A stretch of 64,000 bases of DNA, taken from positions 1,674,001 through 1,738,000 of the forward strand of contig CM055823.1 in assembly GCA_029582265.1 (NCBI GenBank), given 5' to 3'. The stretch is from Zoroaster sp. YZ-2022 (lineage: Eukaryota > Echinodermata > Asteroidea > Forcipulatida > Zoroasteridae). The number at the start of each line of letters is the position of its first letter. The first letter of the stretch is position 1. The notes below the pieces were generated by a model. That model was given only the letters and a program-made list of their open reading frames with translations. It had not been told where the DNA came from and searched no databases. This document shows, one piece after another, positions 34,278-48,137 of the stretch. A program made the position numbers and the translations under genes.

Positions 34278-36147
34278 TTAAAAAATAATTGGTATATAAT
34301 GTATTTTGTTTACGCTTTTGGAGGGTTTCTTGGGAGCAGACTGTAAAAAGAAACAAATGATTTAAATTTTTGCCCACAATAACCGACGTGTGGTATAGCA
34401 CTGTATACTCAGTGCTTTCCCAAGTGTCTGTGGAATTTCACCAACCTATAAAGATCACTGTAAAAGATTACCTTTGTTTAAAGAAGTTTCTGGCAAACAG
34501 GGACGCCAAGTCTTACCTAGCAATCAACACCGAACTTGTAAATAACCTGAATGTGTGCGTTTTACATATTTATGGAAAACTGTTCATTAAAGATAGTATC
34601 TCCTTGCTTGGCCAAGAGTACGACCTACAAAATAAAAATGTCTAAAACGAACGAATTCTTTGAAATATAATATCGTTAGTTAAACCAAAAACATGAAAAA
34701 TTAAGAAATCCTGATCACAGCCAATAGCTTAATCCGCAGACTGCCCATGTAATGCCCTTGGCCTGTTACATAATATATATTAAACAAGATTTTAAAAGTA
34801 AGCTAGCATTTTTATTAATTGTGTTGGTACTAATCCATGAAAGTTTTGTTATTCATTCCAATGAGTGAAACATTTAAAGCCTTAGAATTTCCATAACCGC
34901 AGAAAATGAAGCGATTCAATATTTAAATCTCATTTTTTACGTCAAAACGGCTAAATATATCTTTAATGCCAACATTTAAAAGAACCTTTACCAAATAATT
35001 ATGTTTCTAATCATAAAGGATTGAGGGAATATTATATTACCCAATTAAATACCTAAATGTTGGGTAAATTTTTATTGTTTTGGTGAGTTTTGGGCAACAA
35101 ACAAAAAAGCTTTCCCAAATTATATAGATCGCCGGCGGTCGATTTTTTAGCACAGGACTGAGTTGGAAAGGGTTAAGGAATCATCCCAATGTATGGTGGC
35201 CCTTTAAGGACTTTTGTATATATATTCATGATAATTTTTATATCTGTGATTTCCATGGAGACATAAAAAAATTGCTGATAATTTATACTTACTTTCTACT
35301 TGTCTTTGGCTGTCTCGTCATCCTCTGTCTGGAGGTCTGATGTCCTCGGACCTTTTCTAGTTTGATGCGTGCATCCTCATAAGTTTCTGTAACAAACATG
35401 CTACAAATTTTGTTTTAATTATATAAGAGAACAATTCCATGTTTAAATATATAAGTGTATAAATATATAATATAGTATAAATATATACTAAAGACTTTTT
35501 TTACAATAGTTCGACTCCTGTGGGTCACCCAATCGGCCTCCATTAAGGAATTTTTAGTACGCAAAATTTTTCACACTTTCACATCATTCTCCACTATTGA
35601 AGTGAGATTATAATAATTTGGTAATGACCCCAAAGGGATCATAAAACCAATTGGTGTGAATTTAGGTACAGTCAATTTCCCAAAGTCAATGGGCAAGTTT
35701 GATGCAATTTGGGATCTTTAAAATGTATGTTAATGACAATCTGTATAGCCTATATTCATGAAATTATTAGCAAGTCAGTGATTTTCAGGTACAAAGATGA
35801 AACAAAAAATAATTAGATACAACTTTACATGTAGCGGGTTTGTTGGTTTTTACAAAATGTATGCAAGTAATTTTTATTTTTACAATTAACATTTTAGTCT
35901 TGTATTGGACGTCTTGAATTTTCTCTAAAAGTCTGATCCCGATAGAATTGTCTTGTTTTGTTGGCAAAGCAACAAGGCAAGAAAGAAATGAATATTAGCT
36001 AAATTATCCCGAAGAAGTACCATATTCATGGGTGTAAATCTTGTTTCAAGGAAAGGAAGCGTAGTGAGCAATTAATATTTGTCATTGCACCAAAAACAAA
36101 TTAATTAAACTGTACTTACGACTTGGTACCTCAGGGAACTCTGACAT
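34040..36147 (-). CDS. Candidate multi-exon gene, product unidentified
   Basis: Exon 1 starts at ATG 36147 (MSEFPEVPS) and ends in a perfect donor C|GTAAGT at 36119. Exon 2 (35386-35293) has acceptor TTTGTTACAG and donor AAA|GTAAGT, and its phase fits exon 1. It reads TYEDARIKLEK, after which one frame continues as a basic stretch. The other, after a single added G, continues as GPRTSDLQTEDDETAKDK. Two further segments follow: a mini-exon at about 34317-34343 and an exon at 34277-34040 with an acidic run (SSSSSNEEDEDDETLSQGE) and donor CAG|GTAATT. The link between exons 2 and 3 does not keep phase as assembled. No family recognised. Confidence 0.42.
34371..34436 (-). repeat. SINE tail fragment (30.5-kb family)
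   Basis: TGCCCACAATAACCGACGTG...TATACTCAGTGCTTTCC is the complement of the shared SINE tail. Confidence 0.65.
35293..35386 (-). CDS. Exon 2 of the 34-36 kb candidate gene
   Basis: 94 bp between CATGTTTGTTACAG and GTAAGTATAA, open in only one of three frames. Charged, probably helical content. Confidence 0.5.
36120..36147 (-). CDS. Exon 1 of the 34-36 kb candidate gene
   Basis: Nine codons plus one base from ATG to a GTAAGT donor. Phase 1 matches exon 2 (C + AA gives Gln). Confidence 0.42.
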
Positions 36148-36149
36148 CA

Positions 36150-38400
36150 AACTGCTTCCAGTTCAACTCATATCTACTGTAGCTGATCTTTATTGGCTCT
36201 AACAACCGCCGTAGAAGAACGCCAGGGCGGCCAAAATGCCATTTGTCGGTCTTTCAACCACGTGCTCGGTAAGCAATTTCAACCCCTGTTTTGGAGACTT
36301 TGAATAGAAATAACTGCAAATATATCTATTTACACAAAAAGAAGAGAACCAGCCAAAATAGAGTGGAGTTCAACTACTGTAGGTTTGATGCAGATGGTTA
36401 ACACAGTACGTTGTCATGTTAGGCCATGTTAAACTCAATACTGTAAAGTGTATCAAAAATATTGTTTATTTTATGCAAAAGTCGTTTTTTTTTTTCATTT
36501 TTTTTTTTTCATGTCTTATTTTTACAATGACATGTATGATATAGCATCTGGTCTTAAAACCAAAACAATAACCGCAGCCAAGAATAATAATTGTTTTAAG
36601 AGTACAAGTTAAGACACAACAAAATAAGCTTATTTTGTGGTCAGTAAAATTAGCGCAAGCATCTAAACATACTCCTGGTTAAGGGTCAAGATCAGTTTGG
36701 TTTTTTGGTCGTGACAGCTATAGCCAAACAAATACGTAGGTGTGTATTTTTGTCAAAAGTAATTAATACTTTTTAAGCCATTTACCTGCTATGAAAGATG
36801 TTATGTAATAGTGTAAATTATATAGCTGTAACAGTGTCCGTTTAAATTGGACATATCGAGTCAAACAGATCTTTTTCACCCAGCACCGATTGGGGTTTGG
36901 ATTATTTCCAATCTCTGAAGGCATTAGAGATGAAGGTGCAGAGATGAACAAACCCTTGATAACTGATAAAAGGTAATTTCGACAAAGAGTATCATAGTCA
37001 GTCTCAACCATATCAACTCACCAAGTCTTATCTCTGAAAAATACTTTGACCAAGGTAGTGCAATAATTTGATAACGAGGAATCTCAATGGCCGGATGGAT
37101 GAATTTGATGAAGTTGTCACAATTGTATTGACTGGCACAATGTTCAATGATTACAACAGATTCTTTCATATTTTGAATAAGCAAGGGTCTGTTTATTATA
37201 TCACATATGGCCAACTCGTGTACTGCTGAATAACATGTATCTATATATGACCATGCAGGTAAAAATAGACAGAACGTCTGCACAATTCACCATAAAATGG
37301 CCAAACTGTAAATTTCACATATAACAAGAATTTATAGCTTATCTGCAGTGGTAGTGGAAAACCGAGGAATGCAAAGTACCAAAAGTTCAAAAACATGAAA
37401 TGAAAAATACCAAAACCATCATATTCTGAATTTAATAGATAACAAATGTTCGCTCGGCACTTTCCTTTTCAACAAAAAGAAAAATTTTTGTCCCAAATTT
37501 GCATATAGTTTCTAAAAAAATAACCCCACTGGATTAACTGAGATAATATAAGGCCCATGACCATCGACACTAATATTTACTGAGATAATTATAAGGCCTT
37601 ATGACCATCAACACCAATATTTGCCAAAACCCTTTATTGCGGGAGAAAGTCTCTAAAAATAAAAAGTAAAGATTTAAAAAAAGACAGAGATCTCTTGGTT
37701 TTGCTTAGGACATAACTACTACAACTACCAAAATCAAGCCCCATGGATTGGTGTTAATGACCAGCAACTTTGGGTTGTATGGAATGTGCTACACAGTGGT
37801 TTCTCATTGTTTCAGACCATGAGGTCTGATAAGTGCCTCATGCCTAGCTATACACATGGAAAGTGTACATAGACAATAGCATCAATTAGATCTTCTAAAA
37901 TAAACTCATGCCGGCTTTTTCTACTTAAAAATAATATAGTTGGAAAAGGATCCATCATACAAATCTTTAACATAAATAACTTCTGTAAACCTTTAACTTT
38001 AAGTAGAAACACAAATCAGTTAATCAAAATATCAGTCAGTAAAGAGATAATCTTTAAGTAAAAAACATCACCTGAAGTTGTTAGGCCAATGTTACACAAA
38101 CGTGTATGTGATGAAAACTGCTGGTCCAAGTTGGGAACGAATAAATTAAAATGCAACAAATAGAAATCCCAAGAACTCTATGGTAAACTAGGAATGAAAT
38201 ACATAGCAACCTTCTTAAATGGCTAATATATTTATGAAATTACATACCTGTAAAAATGATGGTCCAATTATGAGAGACTCCAAATGAGTAAGCAGAAAAA
38301 TTTTTATTTCAGGTGTGCACACACAGTCATCCGCTGTTGTATGAATGACCAAGAGTGCACACTGGCCAACACACACCAGGGTACTCATCTTTGGGAGCCG
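36150..38400. other. Mostly non-coding interval
   Basis: 36180-36300 may hold the promoter of the candidate gene at 36147 (GGGCGGCCAAAATGCC on the plus strand). A 42-44-bp direct duplication (ACTGAGATAAT..ATAAGGCC...ATGACCATC) occupies 37537-37622. Otherwise I see nothing. Confidence 0.45.
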
Positions 38401-38402
38401 GA

Positions 38403-38570
38403 TTACGGCTTTTCTTTAGCAGGCCGTGTTGGGAAAAATTTAGGGGGAATAAAAAACCAGAGGACTACACTTAATAACACCAGGGGTTGATCCCAGAGTT
38501 TCCAGGATGGGGACCCTCCATGTGACGGGTGTGACTCGTCGGAGAGTCGTCGGAGTGGCGAGGCCGCCAT
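38403..38570 (-). CDS. Candidate short first exon (MAAS start), weak
   Basis: GGAACATGGCGGCCTCGCC gives an ATG in the ATGGCGGC context common to animal first exons. It is followed by PLRRLSDESHPSHGG and a hydrophobic stretch to a stop. The DNA here is CG-richer than its surroundings. No donor site can be chosen and no family is recognised; the ATG and its CG content may simply reflect a promoter. Confidence 0.22.
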   Translation of the reverse strand: MAASPLRRLSDESHPSHGGSPSWKLWDQPLVLLSVVLWFFIPPKFFPTRPAKEKP

Positions 38571-39569
38571 GTTCCCTCTAACCCAGTGTCCCAACGCTTG
38601 AATTGTAATTTCAATAATTATATCATCATCGAACACTGTCTCCGCCCCTGGGGCAGAATGTGCACCCACATGACTTAGCTCTTCCAGAGTTCACGGGTTC
38701 TGAGTGGTTGATTTAGGCATTGATGTCAAGATATTATGTCTGGTGCTTATTGATGTCAATAATTATAAATAGTGCCTAAAGAGCTCTTTTTAAAATTTCA
38801 GTAGCACCACAGCCGAATCTCAACCCATCCCTGCCCCTCCATGATCAACCCTATATAGTTACACCACTACTGCAGTCTGTACACCAGTGGCCTAGGCCTT
38901 GCTAAAACATTATTATAATTTATAAGAAAGACAAATGATAGGATCTTTTATTAACTTGAAGTTTGGACTCATGTTGAATACATATGTGGAGAAGAGCCAA
39001 GCTTTCTCAAGATCCATTTTGTGTGATGTTTCTCAATTTGTGCAAGAACAGAAAGTAAAGGAGAAAGTTGAGGAACAACCTTAAAAAAAAGGGTGTTTAA
39101 ATAACCTTTGAAACACTATATTTACAGTGTGGTTGAAATTATAGATGTTATCAACACCATCATGACAAGAAAAATGGTACAACTGTCGGAAAATCAAAAC
39201 AAATTCCAATTTGATGTGGATCATCGGCGATCGGACGATGGTCCATTTAAAACAAAAATCTGGTAATTTTTCAATATTTTCTCTTCAAAAAAAGACATCT
39301 AAACCTTCCGCAATGATATTGGATTATCAAAGAGTTCCTTCCTCCATGATCGTAAACGGACTGTTGTATCATTATCATCTGCAACTCCAGTATTTAGAAA
39401 ACTGCTATTCCCCCACTTGCTTTCCCGGCAAGTATCTCAACCCCAGAGATTCGCTTATTTGACTTAGGTCTTAGAATAAAAACTTTTACTTGGAAGAATT
39501 TTATGATTTCTGGAAAGTTAGTTATCACATATCTAATTGATTACGGGCAAGGTCGTCCATGGTTCGTCT

Positions 39570-39592
39570 CATGAGGAAGTTCTTCCTCCATG
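39570..39592. repeat. Short hairpin of the CATGGAGGAA family
   Basis: CATGAGGAAG and CTTCCTCCATG, one base missing in the left arm, 2-base loop; inside duplication unit 1. Confidence 0.5.
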
Positions 39593-39914
39593 GTCTGTTT
39601 AACCCAAAGGGTTGTTCTATTGTTTATTATTACATAACACATAGCCAACTCACACTTACGGTGCCATGTAATTCTAAGGATAGTATCTAAGACAGAAAGC
39701 CTGCATATCATTATATAGAATGACAAAACTGTGTAGCCTGTGGGGAAAATCATGAACCCAAAGTTGAGAACAAGTGGAAAGAATTATCAAAGTAGATTTT
39801 GATTTTAAATAACCATACTCCCATAATATACGAGATAAAAAAGGTGAACACGGTCAAACAATTACATGAAATTTTTGGCCGTGATGGACGAAATTAAGAA
39901 AGAAAGGGTAAAAA

Positions 39915-40290
39915 GTATCCGGTTTATGGTCATAGGTTGGCTTCAAAATCGGTGCGGTGACGATTTTAATTAATTAATCTCATTTATATTTTAAAGAAGC
40001 CTTTGAAACCAGTGAAATACGTCACATATGTATACCTGGTTATTGGGAAACCAGGCCAAATTTCCCATACACACAGTATAGTGGCTCAGAGAGTGCTGCA
40101 ACAAAACCCGGACAAACGTTCGCGTGAAAAAAGTCGTTTAAAATGATAGCGGCGACGTGATTTCCAATCGATCCAGCAATTTTGGCTGCAATTGGACATC
40201 GTTTCATAGCAACTAAAAAAGAAAAAACTTAAACTAAATGCCGACACATGACTCTGAGGCGACGCTCGCCGGAAACCAGAAACAGCAGAT
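39915..40290. mobile_element. MITE of the GTCTCCGGTTTCTGG family, copy 2
   Basis: Left GTATCCGGTTTATGGTCATAGG; right GGAAACCAGAAACAGCAGAT. The interior has GGACAAACGTTCGCG, AAAGTCGTTTAAA and the conserved ATCGATCCAGCAATTTTGGC. Confidence 0.78.
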
Positions 40291-41419
40291 TTTTTTGGGG
40301 GAGGGCGGCTAACAGCCGGTGAATTCAAAAATTAATTTACGTACAACCTCCGAAATTTCAGAAACTCAACCCTGCAAAGAATAGGAAAGGAAGGACAGAG
40401 TTATGGTAAACTTCAAAAAGGGCAGTGTTAAAATAATATTTTGAAAACACTGTTACAGGTGTGGTTGAACATTACAGATGTTATCAACACCATCATGACA
40501 AGTTAATGGTATTAACTGTCGGAAACTGGAAAAATCCAATTTTGATGAGGATATCATCCATTTTAAAACAAAATCAGTTAATTTTTTCTTTTTGCTCGCG
40601 AAACTGTTTATATAATATTTCAGGTCAGTTTTCTATATATAAATTCCATTTTGTGTACATAACCACATAAAAGGCTTGTGTCCCGTTTGTGATCTCGCTA
40701 CTGTTGTTACCCGGGTTACAGTTTGTGACCTGACCCGCTTGATCCTGGCTACTCGGTGATGGTTTGGCCTTCACCTGGGCCTCCCATAGAGCAATAGATA
40801 ATTTGGGTATATGTGACCCGCCCACCAACGTAGGGGCGGTTAGTTTGGGGTTTGGTAGAGCGAGCAAAGAAAAATTGGCTGTATATTATTAATCTGTAGT
40901 TATAAAGAAAACATCGCAAAACTAACTTGTAAAAAATCTATCAAAAGGGCCTTTATGCAAGAAACCTCAAGCTGCACTTTTACAATTAGAAACAAATAAA
41001 AAGGGTTAAAATTACAACTTTATAGAAAGAGAATGTCATGTAAATAAGATCGATTTAAAAAATAAAATTTTCGAAGATGACAGCATTTCAGACGGAAATA
41101 TTTTCTCCGGACGATTGCGTACGACCAGTCACCAACTATAGTACCAAGAAAAGGTTTTAGATTAAAATGCTAAAAACCTAATGATAATCATATATTAAGT
41201 ATAGGGCTCGTATTTAAACCGCCAAGCAGTTTAACAGTAAAAGGAAAGTAGTGAAATATGTATAGGCCTAGATATTTATTTGTATGCATTCTAATGTGGA
41301 AATGGATCACCATATTTTATCGTCCAATAAATATTCACTTGTGTAATATTTCTAGTTTGCCAAAGAATGTAATTGTTATGAGATTATCAGGTGTTCTTTC
41401 CTCCATGATTAAACCAAGC

Positions 41420-41449
41420 GGAGGAAGGAAAACTCGTTTTCCTTCCTCC
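41420..41449. repeat. Perfect 14-bp hairpin, GGAGGAAGGAAAAC/GTTTTCCTTCCTCC
   Basis: Loop of two bases. Flanked on both sides by CCTCCATGAT(T/C)AAAC. The longest perfect member of the recurrent hairpin family. Confidence 0.8.
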
Positions 41450-41965
41450 ATGATCAAACGGACTGTTGTATCATTATTATCATCTGCAACTCAAGTATTT
41501 AAAAATATTCTCCACTTGCTTTCCCGGCAAGTATCTCTGGAAAGTATTTCTTGAAAGCCAGTTGCTCATGTCTAATTGAACGGCAAAAAGGTCGTCCATG
41601 TGGGTCTAAAGTCTGAAGTAAACAAGGTTATTATTGTTTATTACATTTACACAACATAGCCAATTACACCTACAAAGTGCTATGCACTCTAAGGATAGGT
41701 ATATATGACAGAAAGCCTGTATATCATTATAGAATGACAAAACTGTAGCCTGGTGGGAAAATCAAGAATTCAAAGTTGAGAACAAGTAAAAAAATTTATC
41801 AAAGTAGATTTCGATTTAAATAACTACTCCTAATATACGAGATAAAAAGGTATATATAGATTCGACGAAAAAAAGAAAGAAAATTACAGGTTAATACGGT
41901 AAAAATAATTATGATGAAAATTTCTGGGCTGTCTGATGGATGAAAGTAAAAGAAAGGCCAAAGAA

Positions 41966-42272
41966 TTCTCCGGTTTCTCGTCATAGGTTGGCTTCGTAAA
42001 ATCGGTGTAGGTAAACACACCATATACTGTTGGCTGGAACCAGACCAAATTTCTATGGCCTGTATATGCGTGGTTCAGAGAGAGGCAGCACAATCGGACC
42101 ATACATGATTTGGACAAACGTTCGTACCCCAAATGTGAAAAGTCGTTTAAATCACAGTCATAGATTTACAATCGATCCAGTAATTTTGGCTGCAATTGGA
42201 CATCGTTTCATAACCAAAAAAGAAACTAAAATATTACACACGGCTCTGAGGCGGAAACCAGAAACAGTAGAT
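41966..42272. mobile_element. MITE of the GTCTCCGGTTTCTGG family, copy 3
   Basis: Left TTCTCCGGTTTCTCGTCATAGG; right GCGGAAACCAGAAACAGTAGAT. Duplicated together with its flanks from copy 2 or the reverse. Confidence 0.78.
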
Positions 42273-42339
42273 TTAATAATATATATATTTTTAGGGTAGA
42301 TAACAGTAGATATTTTGTGTAAATTTACGGTACAACCTT

Positions 42340-45300
42340 CTGAAAATTCAAAACTGGTTCCATTCCTGCAAACGTGAAATCAAGCTATACGGTAGAAATG
42401 TGTATTTCGATCAATGTAAGTGTAAAATCAAGTATAATCACTTATTATCATTTTAAATTAAACTATACCGCAGTTATCAAACTGAAAACAAGTTAGGTAC
42501 CACCATCTTAAATATAAAAATGTAAGTTTAGATATCAATCTGAAGAAATGAAGTTTTTTACAGTTTAAAATGGTTTCACCTATGAACACAATGAATGACA
42601 TGTATTAATTTATTTTAATTGATTTTGAAACAAGTGAACTATGGGAATAGCCACATGTTTTCTGATGATATGGTAACAAATAGTATTTTATTCTTCATCG
42701 ACTTACATTGGTAATAAGAGGAAGACATTACTGATATTTAAAAACTGTGAATACCAATATTTTTAGATTCCCAAATGATATTGAAAAAATATTCTTTGAT
42801 CAGAAATTACCAGGCCAGTATATAGACCCTGATTTATATTGAAAAAAACGTTTTTAACCAGTACACATTTGATCCAACTTGTACACAGTTGTTACCTCAG
42901 TCTTTTGTTGCTCAGTAGAAAACCATGCAACTTCGCATTTCGAAATTGAGTACAAGGAAATAACCATCAGATGGGAGAGCACCATCGATCAGTGTGTGGC
43001 ATATTAACAGAAACTCCATTAATACATGCTACCAAAAGTTATCTCGATGATTCGTCTCAATGAACATTACACGTATGTAATGATCTTCTAAAAAACCTGT
43101 GAATTATTAAGTTCAAGGACAAAGTTTGGCTTCCTGATTACCTGCTTTAAGCTTTTTAGAAAAATTTCAAATGGAAAGGTTGCAAACTGTCCAATGGACT
43201 CTGTCCAATCTGATATCGTAAGTAGCTGTGGAACAAGTCCATGAACATATTATATACCATTTGATCCGCTGTCCATAAAACCTGACAGGTCTTTTTTAAA
43301 AAACAAATGAGGAGGTCGTTGCACAACCACATAGAGGATCACACAAATATTATTGATTGGCAAGTATACGGATGGCAATGGAAACAACATGAAGTTTTTA
43401 TTATTTCATTGTAAATTGGGGTTCTTCAACACCACTGACCTGTATAAAGAAGGAAGAGTCGAAAACTCAGTGGCCTTCCAATCATCAACTTCAGTTAGAG
43501 CTCCTGGGCAATTCCTAGCAAATTATTTCGGTATGAAAACAACACCGAGACAGAAGCGGATTCTGAAATCTGGTGCCTTCACTGTAAAAACGCCGGCGTT
43601 TACATAGGCCCTTTCAACCACAACATAAGAAGGCGCTCCTCATAACCCAAGGCACACCAAGTGCATATAGTCCATGGGAAATTGGAGACCATGCTCAATC
43701 CCAGCTTCCCAATGGATTCGTCCTCGAGTATGGTGGTCCTCATCTCAACATGTCATCAAACACCTTGATCTGTGCGATGAGGGAGCATCTGCATGTTTCA
43801 GTGAAAAAACATTTTCTCTGTCATACGTTCCTCGTTGATTGCATTTCACGAGCCTGAATAACCTGAGTGTGCTTTTACTAAGCTTAAGATAAGCACGGGC
43901 CGGCATCACATACAAAATTCAGTATATGACAACGGTTGCCATACACGGCCGTCAAAGGTCAAGTTATTTAGTTTGAGCTGATCATTTCTGTCACAAAATC
44001 AAGTTGGAGGAATTCTCTGGGCCTTTTGTTTTGATTTTCCAGAACAAACCTATACCAATGACCTGCTAGTATCCTTGAATTAAACCTAAATTGGCCAAAA
44101 CTGTATATTACTGCTTTTGAACAAAGGTAGTCCATCAACATTAATTTGAAGGAAGAGTTAATTGTTATCATGACCTCTGTGTTTTGGGATCTAAAGCTAA
44201 CTTCGACATTATACAATAGGGTACACCAAAATGATAGTACGATCTACTGCACTCCTGATAGTCTTTATTCCCTTCAATTTTACCTGTAGATAAGAGCGTC
44301 TGGTCTTTTGGGAAGAGTTGATGGAATTTTCGCAAGATTGGTGGTAAGTTTTGAAAAAGAGATTCGATTTATGTTGTTATTTACAGCCCAATCACAAAGT
44401 TAAAGTTTTTGGCAAATTTTGTCATTTTTATGCGGCCATCTGACAAGTTAGAATCAGAAAGGCAATCTGTTACAATCATCACTGTCAGAAAAGGATTCCG
44501 CACAGAATCTGAACTTAAAACAGTCAACCAACAAACAATGGTCTCAGGGTAGATCATCATAAATTTCTCCTCTCATTAACATTGTTTGAAGAGAAAGTAT
44601 CATCATCGCTTTAGGTTGACTCTAAACTTATTTTTGTTGTAGGGATTTTGACATACAACTTCAGAATTATTCTTCAGTATTCTCCTTGATTTCATTTTGG
44701 GTTTTGATTGCTATTCTCACACAAGCACATTCAGCATGCTGGTCGTTTGAACAACCGGGCCAGCATGAAAAGTTTCTTCAAATCTCTCGGTGCAATGTTC
44801 TGTAAATGTAGTTTGTATTTTTCTTCAATTCATCTACGCTTTGTCCAGTACGACATCACCCAATTTTGTGTTCACAGTTTGGGAACTATCAGCAACTTCC
44901 CATAGAAATGATATACATCCTACTGCCTGCAAAATTCCTCATCACTGATATTAATTTTGGTGGTGTAAATTATATGGGGATATGAACCGTTGTGTTGTCC
45001 AATGTACTTGCAGGAAATACAATATGACAAATATTTCATAGCAAGGGATTTTTTATGGAAAAAATGTACCCCTTTTACATGTATTTGTATAGTAGTACAG
45101 GGTGTATCTTGTTTTTTATAACTGTATCTCAGTATAGTGAGACAATTATAGTCAATAACATGTATCATCATTAACCATTAAAAACCAGCATGACCACAAA
45201 CCAATGTTTTCTGACCGTTTGTAAAAATTGGAGTTGACACTGTTGGTATACAAAAATGCACCCTAAATTTGGGGAACCACAAAACATGTGCGTTTTTCAA

Positions 45301-48130
45301 GACAAAAACCCAAAAATTTTAAAAATTTAAAATTTAAAAACATATATGGGAAATAAGTTTTGTTTATCATGTTATCCAGCCAACCTTATAATTTATAATA
45401 AATGTTTCTACGGACAGTGAAATTAAACCGAAATCCTGCAATGTGTCGTCACTGAAAAAATACAGTAGGCATACATCGTCTCACATGCACCAAACATGTG
45501 CAAAAATTTTAAAGTACAATGTTATAATATATATATAATTATGCCTACTTAAGGATTCAAAATACAATTTTCAGAATTGCGTAAAATTAAAAAAAAGCAA
45601 TATCAAGAAAATATAATAATACCAAATTCACTATAAGATCTGGTTACGTACCGAAAAACAAGCATGACCGACAAGCAAGATTAATTGTTGACCCTTTTAG
45701 GCCGACTCCTAAGAGTATATTATAATAGTATAGCATTAGTAGGCCTATATATTCCTTCCTCCATGATATAAGTATTCTACAGTTTCAGTTGCATAATTCA
45801 AATTATTGCATGATTGGAACCATGCAGACTTTCAATACTTGTTTGACCAGGTGTTGCTCCCACTGTAGTCCCTGCACTCTTGATTCTCTCTTCCATTCCG
45901 GAGTGTGTCAAGTATTTAGTACGGCATATAACAGCAGGAAGTTACCACCAGGGCATTCGTATGCATGCTCAAAAGCGTATTTTTATATGGAAATATTTTA
46001 CGTTTGATATAGAATTCCACATTAGAGGAATTGTTAATACTTTGATAGATTGTCCGCTCGTAACCCGAAAATAAACTAAAATAGAAAAATGCAACATTAC
46101 ATCTCCATAATTTTTGTATTGTATATTTTCTAAGTTCCTCGTCCCATATGTTCAATTATGGCTGATAAATTTGATATTGGAGGCTCCATGTCAGCTAGTG
46201 CCTTCGGGATGTCTAATAATTTTGTTAGCTATTGCGGCAAACTCATCTAACAGAAAATGAAAATTATTACCGATAAATAATTTAGTCTGTTTAAATGTTC
46301 CATATATAATCAATTCGAAAATCTTAACGCAACCCAACGGGTTACATAATGTTTTGTGATGTTTTTATACACACGCGGATATGCTACCTTATTTACGTGG
46401 TCTTCGAATGCCAAGTAAAATTAATTTATAACATTTTCTCGAAAATTTCCAGTAGTTCAGACAAAATATTATCATTGCTCAGCACTGCAGTGCTCCATTA
46501 ATCGAAATCAGCCAGTTAGATTAAAAGCAATAGATTAAAATAAATATAACAACAAGTCAGTCAGCAATTTGATAATCACTACTGCAATTGCCTTTTAAAT
46601 ATTTTACCAGAGGTATTTCGGAAAAATTCACCAATGGTGTACATAACCTTTAACTGTATAATTCACAAGTTAATTAGGAAGGTGAATCACGGATTAAAAG
46701 AGGAAAATTCAGTTGTATAAATCAACAACGGAATCCCGAGGCAGCTTGCCTTGTAAAAATTCCAAAACTCGACAATGTCCTTCACTGATTAGTTTATAAT
46801 CATCATGATATATCCCTGATTATTGTATCTATCATTACACTAATAATAACGATTGAAAATCCAACAATTATATGTCTCTATTTAAAACGTTTAAGTCTTT
46901 TAAAAGATCAATGTTATACCGATTAAAATATCTTAAAGTTCCTTGAACACTTACTTTACTTTCAAGATCGCAAGTTTATTAAAACTAGCGCCCCTCTTTT
47001 GTTGTGGGTTTCGAAGACACTATTCTCATTATTTTAAATCGATTAAAATGTTTTAAAATGGCCTAGCAAACAATGCAAATAAGCTAATAACTTGTTATTT
47101 GTATCAATAAAAAATCACATTAAATGATAAAACAGAAATAAGACATTTTCAGCAAATTCTTGTTTTTCAAGAAAATCCAAATTTTTATAAAGAAAGCGTA
47201 ATATAGAACGTGAGAGTACATAATTTGCCCTTTATAAATAATTTTTTGTCCCGTTTGAGGGAGTAAAATTAGTTGTTATATCAATTACTTCCCTATTTTA
47301 AAGAGAATTTCATAAACTGTTGGTGTACCTAATAGATTTATGGTTCCTATAATTCTAATGAATATTTTTTTATAGGGACCTTTTGGTAAAAGCAATTGCA
47401 TCGTATCCAACTTTCCCCTCAGTTTTCTCTGTTCGCCCCTTAATCTCACATTCTTTCACGACGCTCGATCATTTATTGCTGGAAGCATCGTTCAGCTTGC
47501 TTTTTAATATCCAGTTTTAATATTAATTAAAAGGAAAGGAGGGATGAACTTGAAAAAATTTTCATATACAAATATTTGAGCATTGTATGCATACATTTGT
47601 ATGCAGTGCCCTCAGCTATAAAAAATAGACACATATAAGATGGATGATGGTTTTTCAAATCCTTTTAAGAACGATCATTTTTTTTTTTGCGTGATTTGAT
47701 AACCAATGCCTTCGCTGGAATTGAATAATTAAAAAAACAAGATGATGTATAAACTTTTTTGTTTAAATTATTACTTTCACTTTTAATAAACAACCTAAAG
47801 GAATTTCTATAATATATGGTTATCATATTCAGAACAAAAGCATTATATGTAATAATTAATTGTTTTATATTTTGTATGCTTCCTAAAAATACATTTATTT
47901 TGTCGTATTAAGTTATAGGTAAGAATCCACAAATGGCATGGGATATATGTGGCCTGCTAAAAGGTGTCCTGGGAATTAGTTTTCGAACTTTGCTTCAAGC
48001 TATCGTTAATTGCCACTAAATATTCAGTTAAAAATCACATAAAATTTGGTTTCTGGGTTACAGGGGGAAGGTGTATAAAACAACACAAACCATTGGAGCT
48101 ATCAGGCTTGCACTGGGGCCATACTACAGG
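42340..48130. other. Long AT-rich interval; no supported gene
   Basis: Open frames of 60-116 codons are present but none shows paired splice sites plus protein-like content. 43470-43800 is somewhat richer in coding-like words (plus strand) but broken. A half-site of the hairpin family (TTCCTTCCTCCATGATATAA) is at 45752. Confidence 0.4.
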
Positions 48131-48137
48131 CTATATA

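Larger units (their letters stand above)
39121..40330. repeat. Local duplication, unit 1
   Basis: The stretch with GATGTTATCAACACCATCATGACAAG (39148) through TCCTTCCTCCATGATCGTAAACGG (39338), the CTTGCTTTCCCGGCAAGTATCTC region and a MITE copy is repeated in the same order at 40451-42330. Confidence 0.8.
40451..42330. repeat. Local duplication, unit 2, with ~780-bp insert
   Basis: 40451-40620 matches 39121-39300, and 41398-42330 matches 39330-40330. Between them 40620-41398 has no counterpart in unit 1. The insert has a minus-strand open frame (40867-40625) of uncertain status. It starts with gene-like residues (VGGSHIPKLSIALWEAQ) but has no clear splice sites. Confidence 0.75.
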
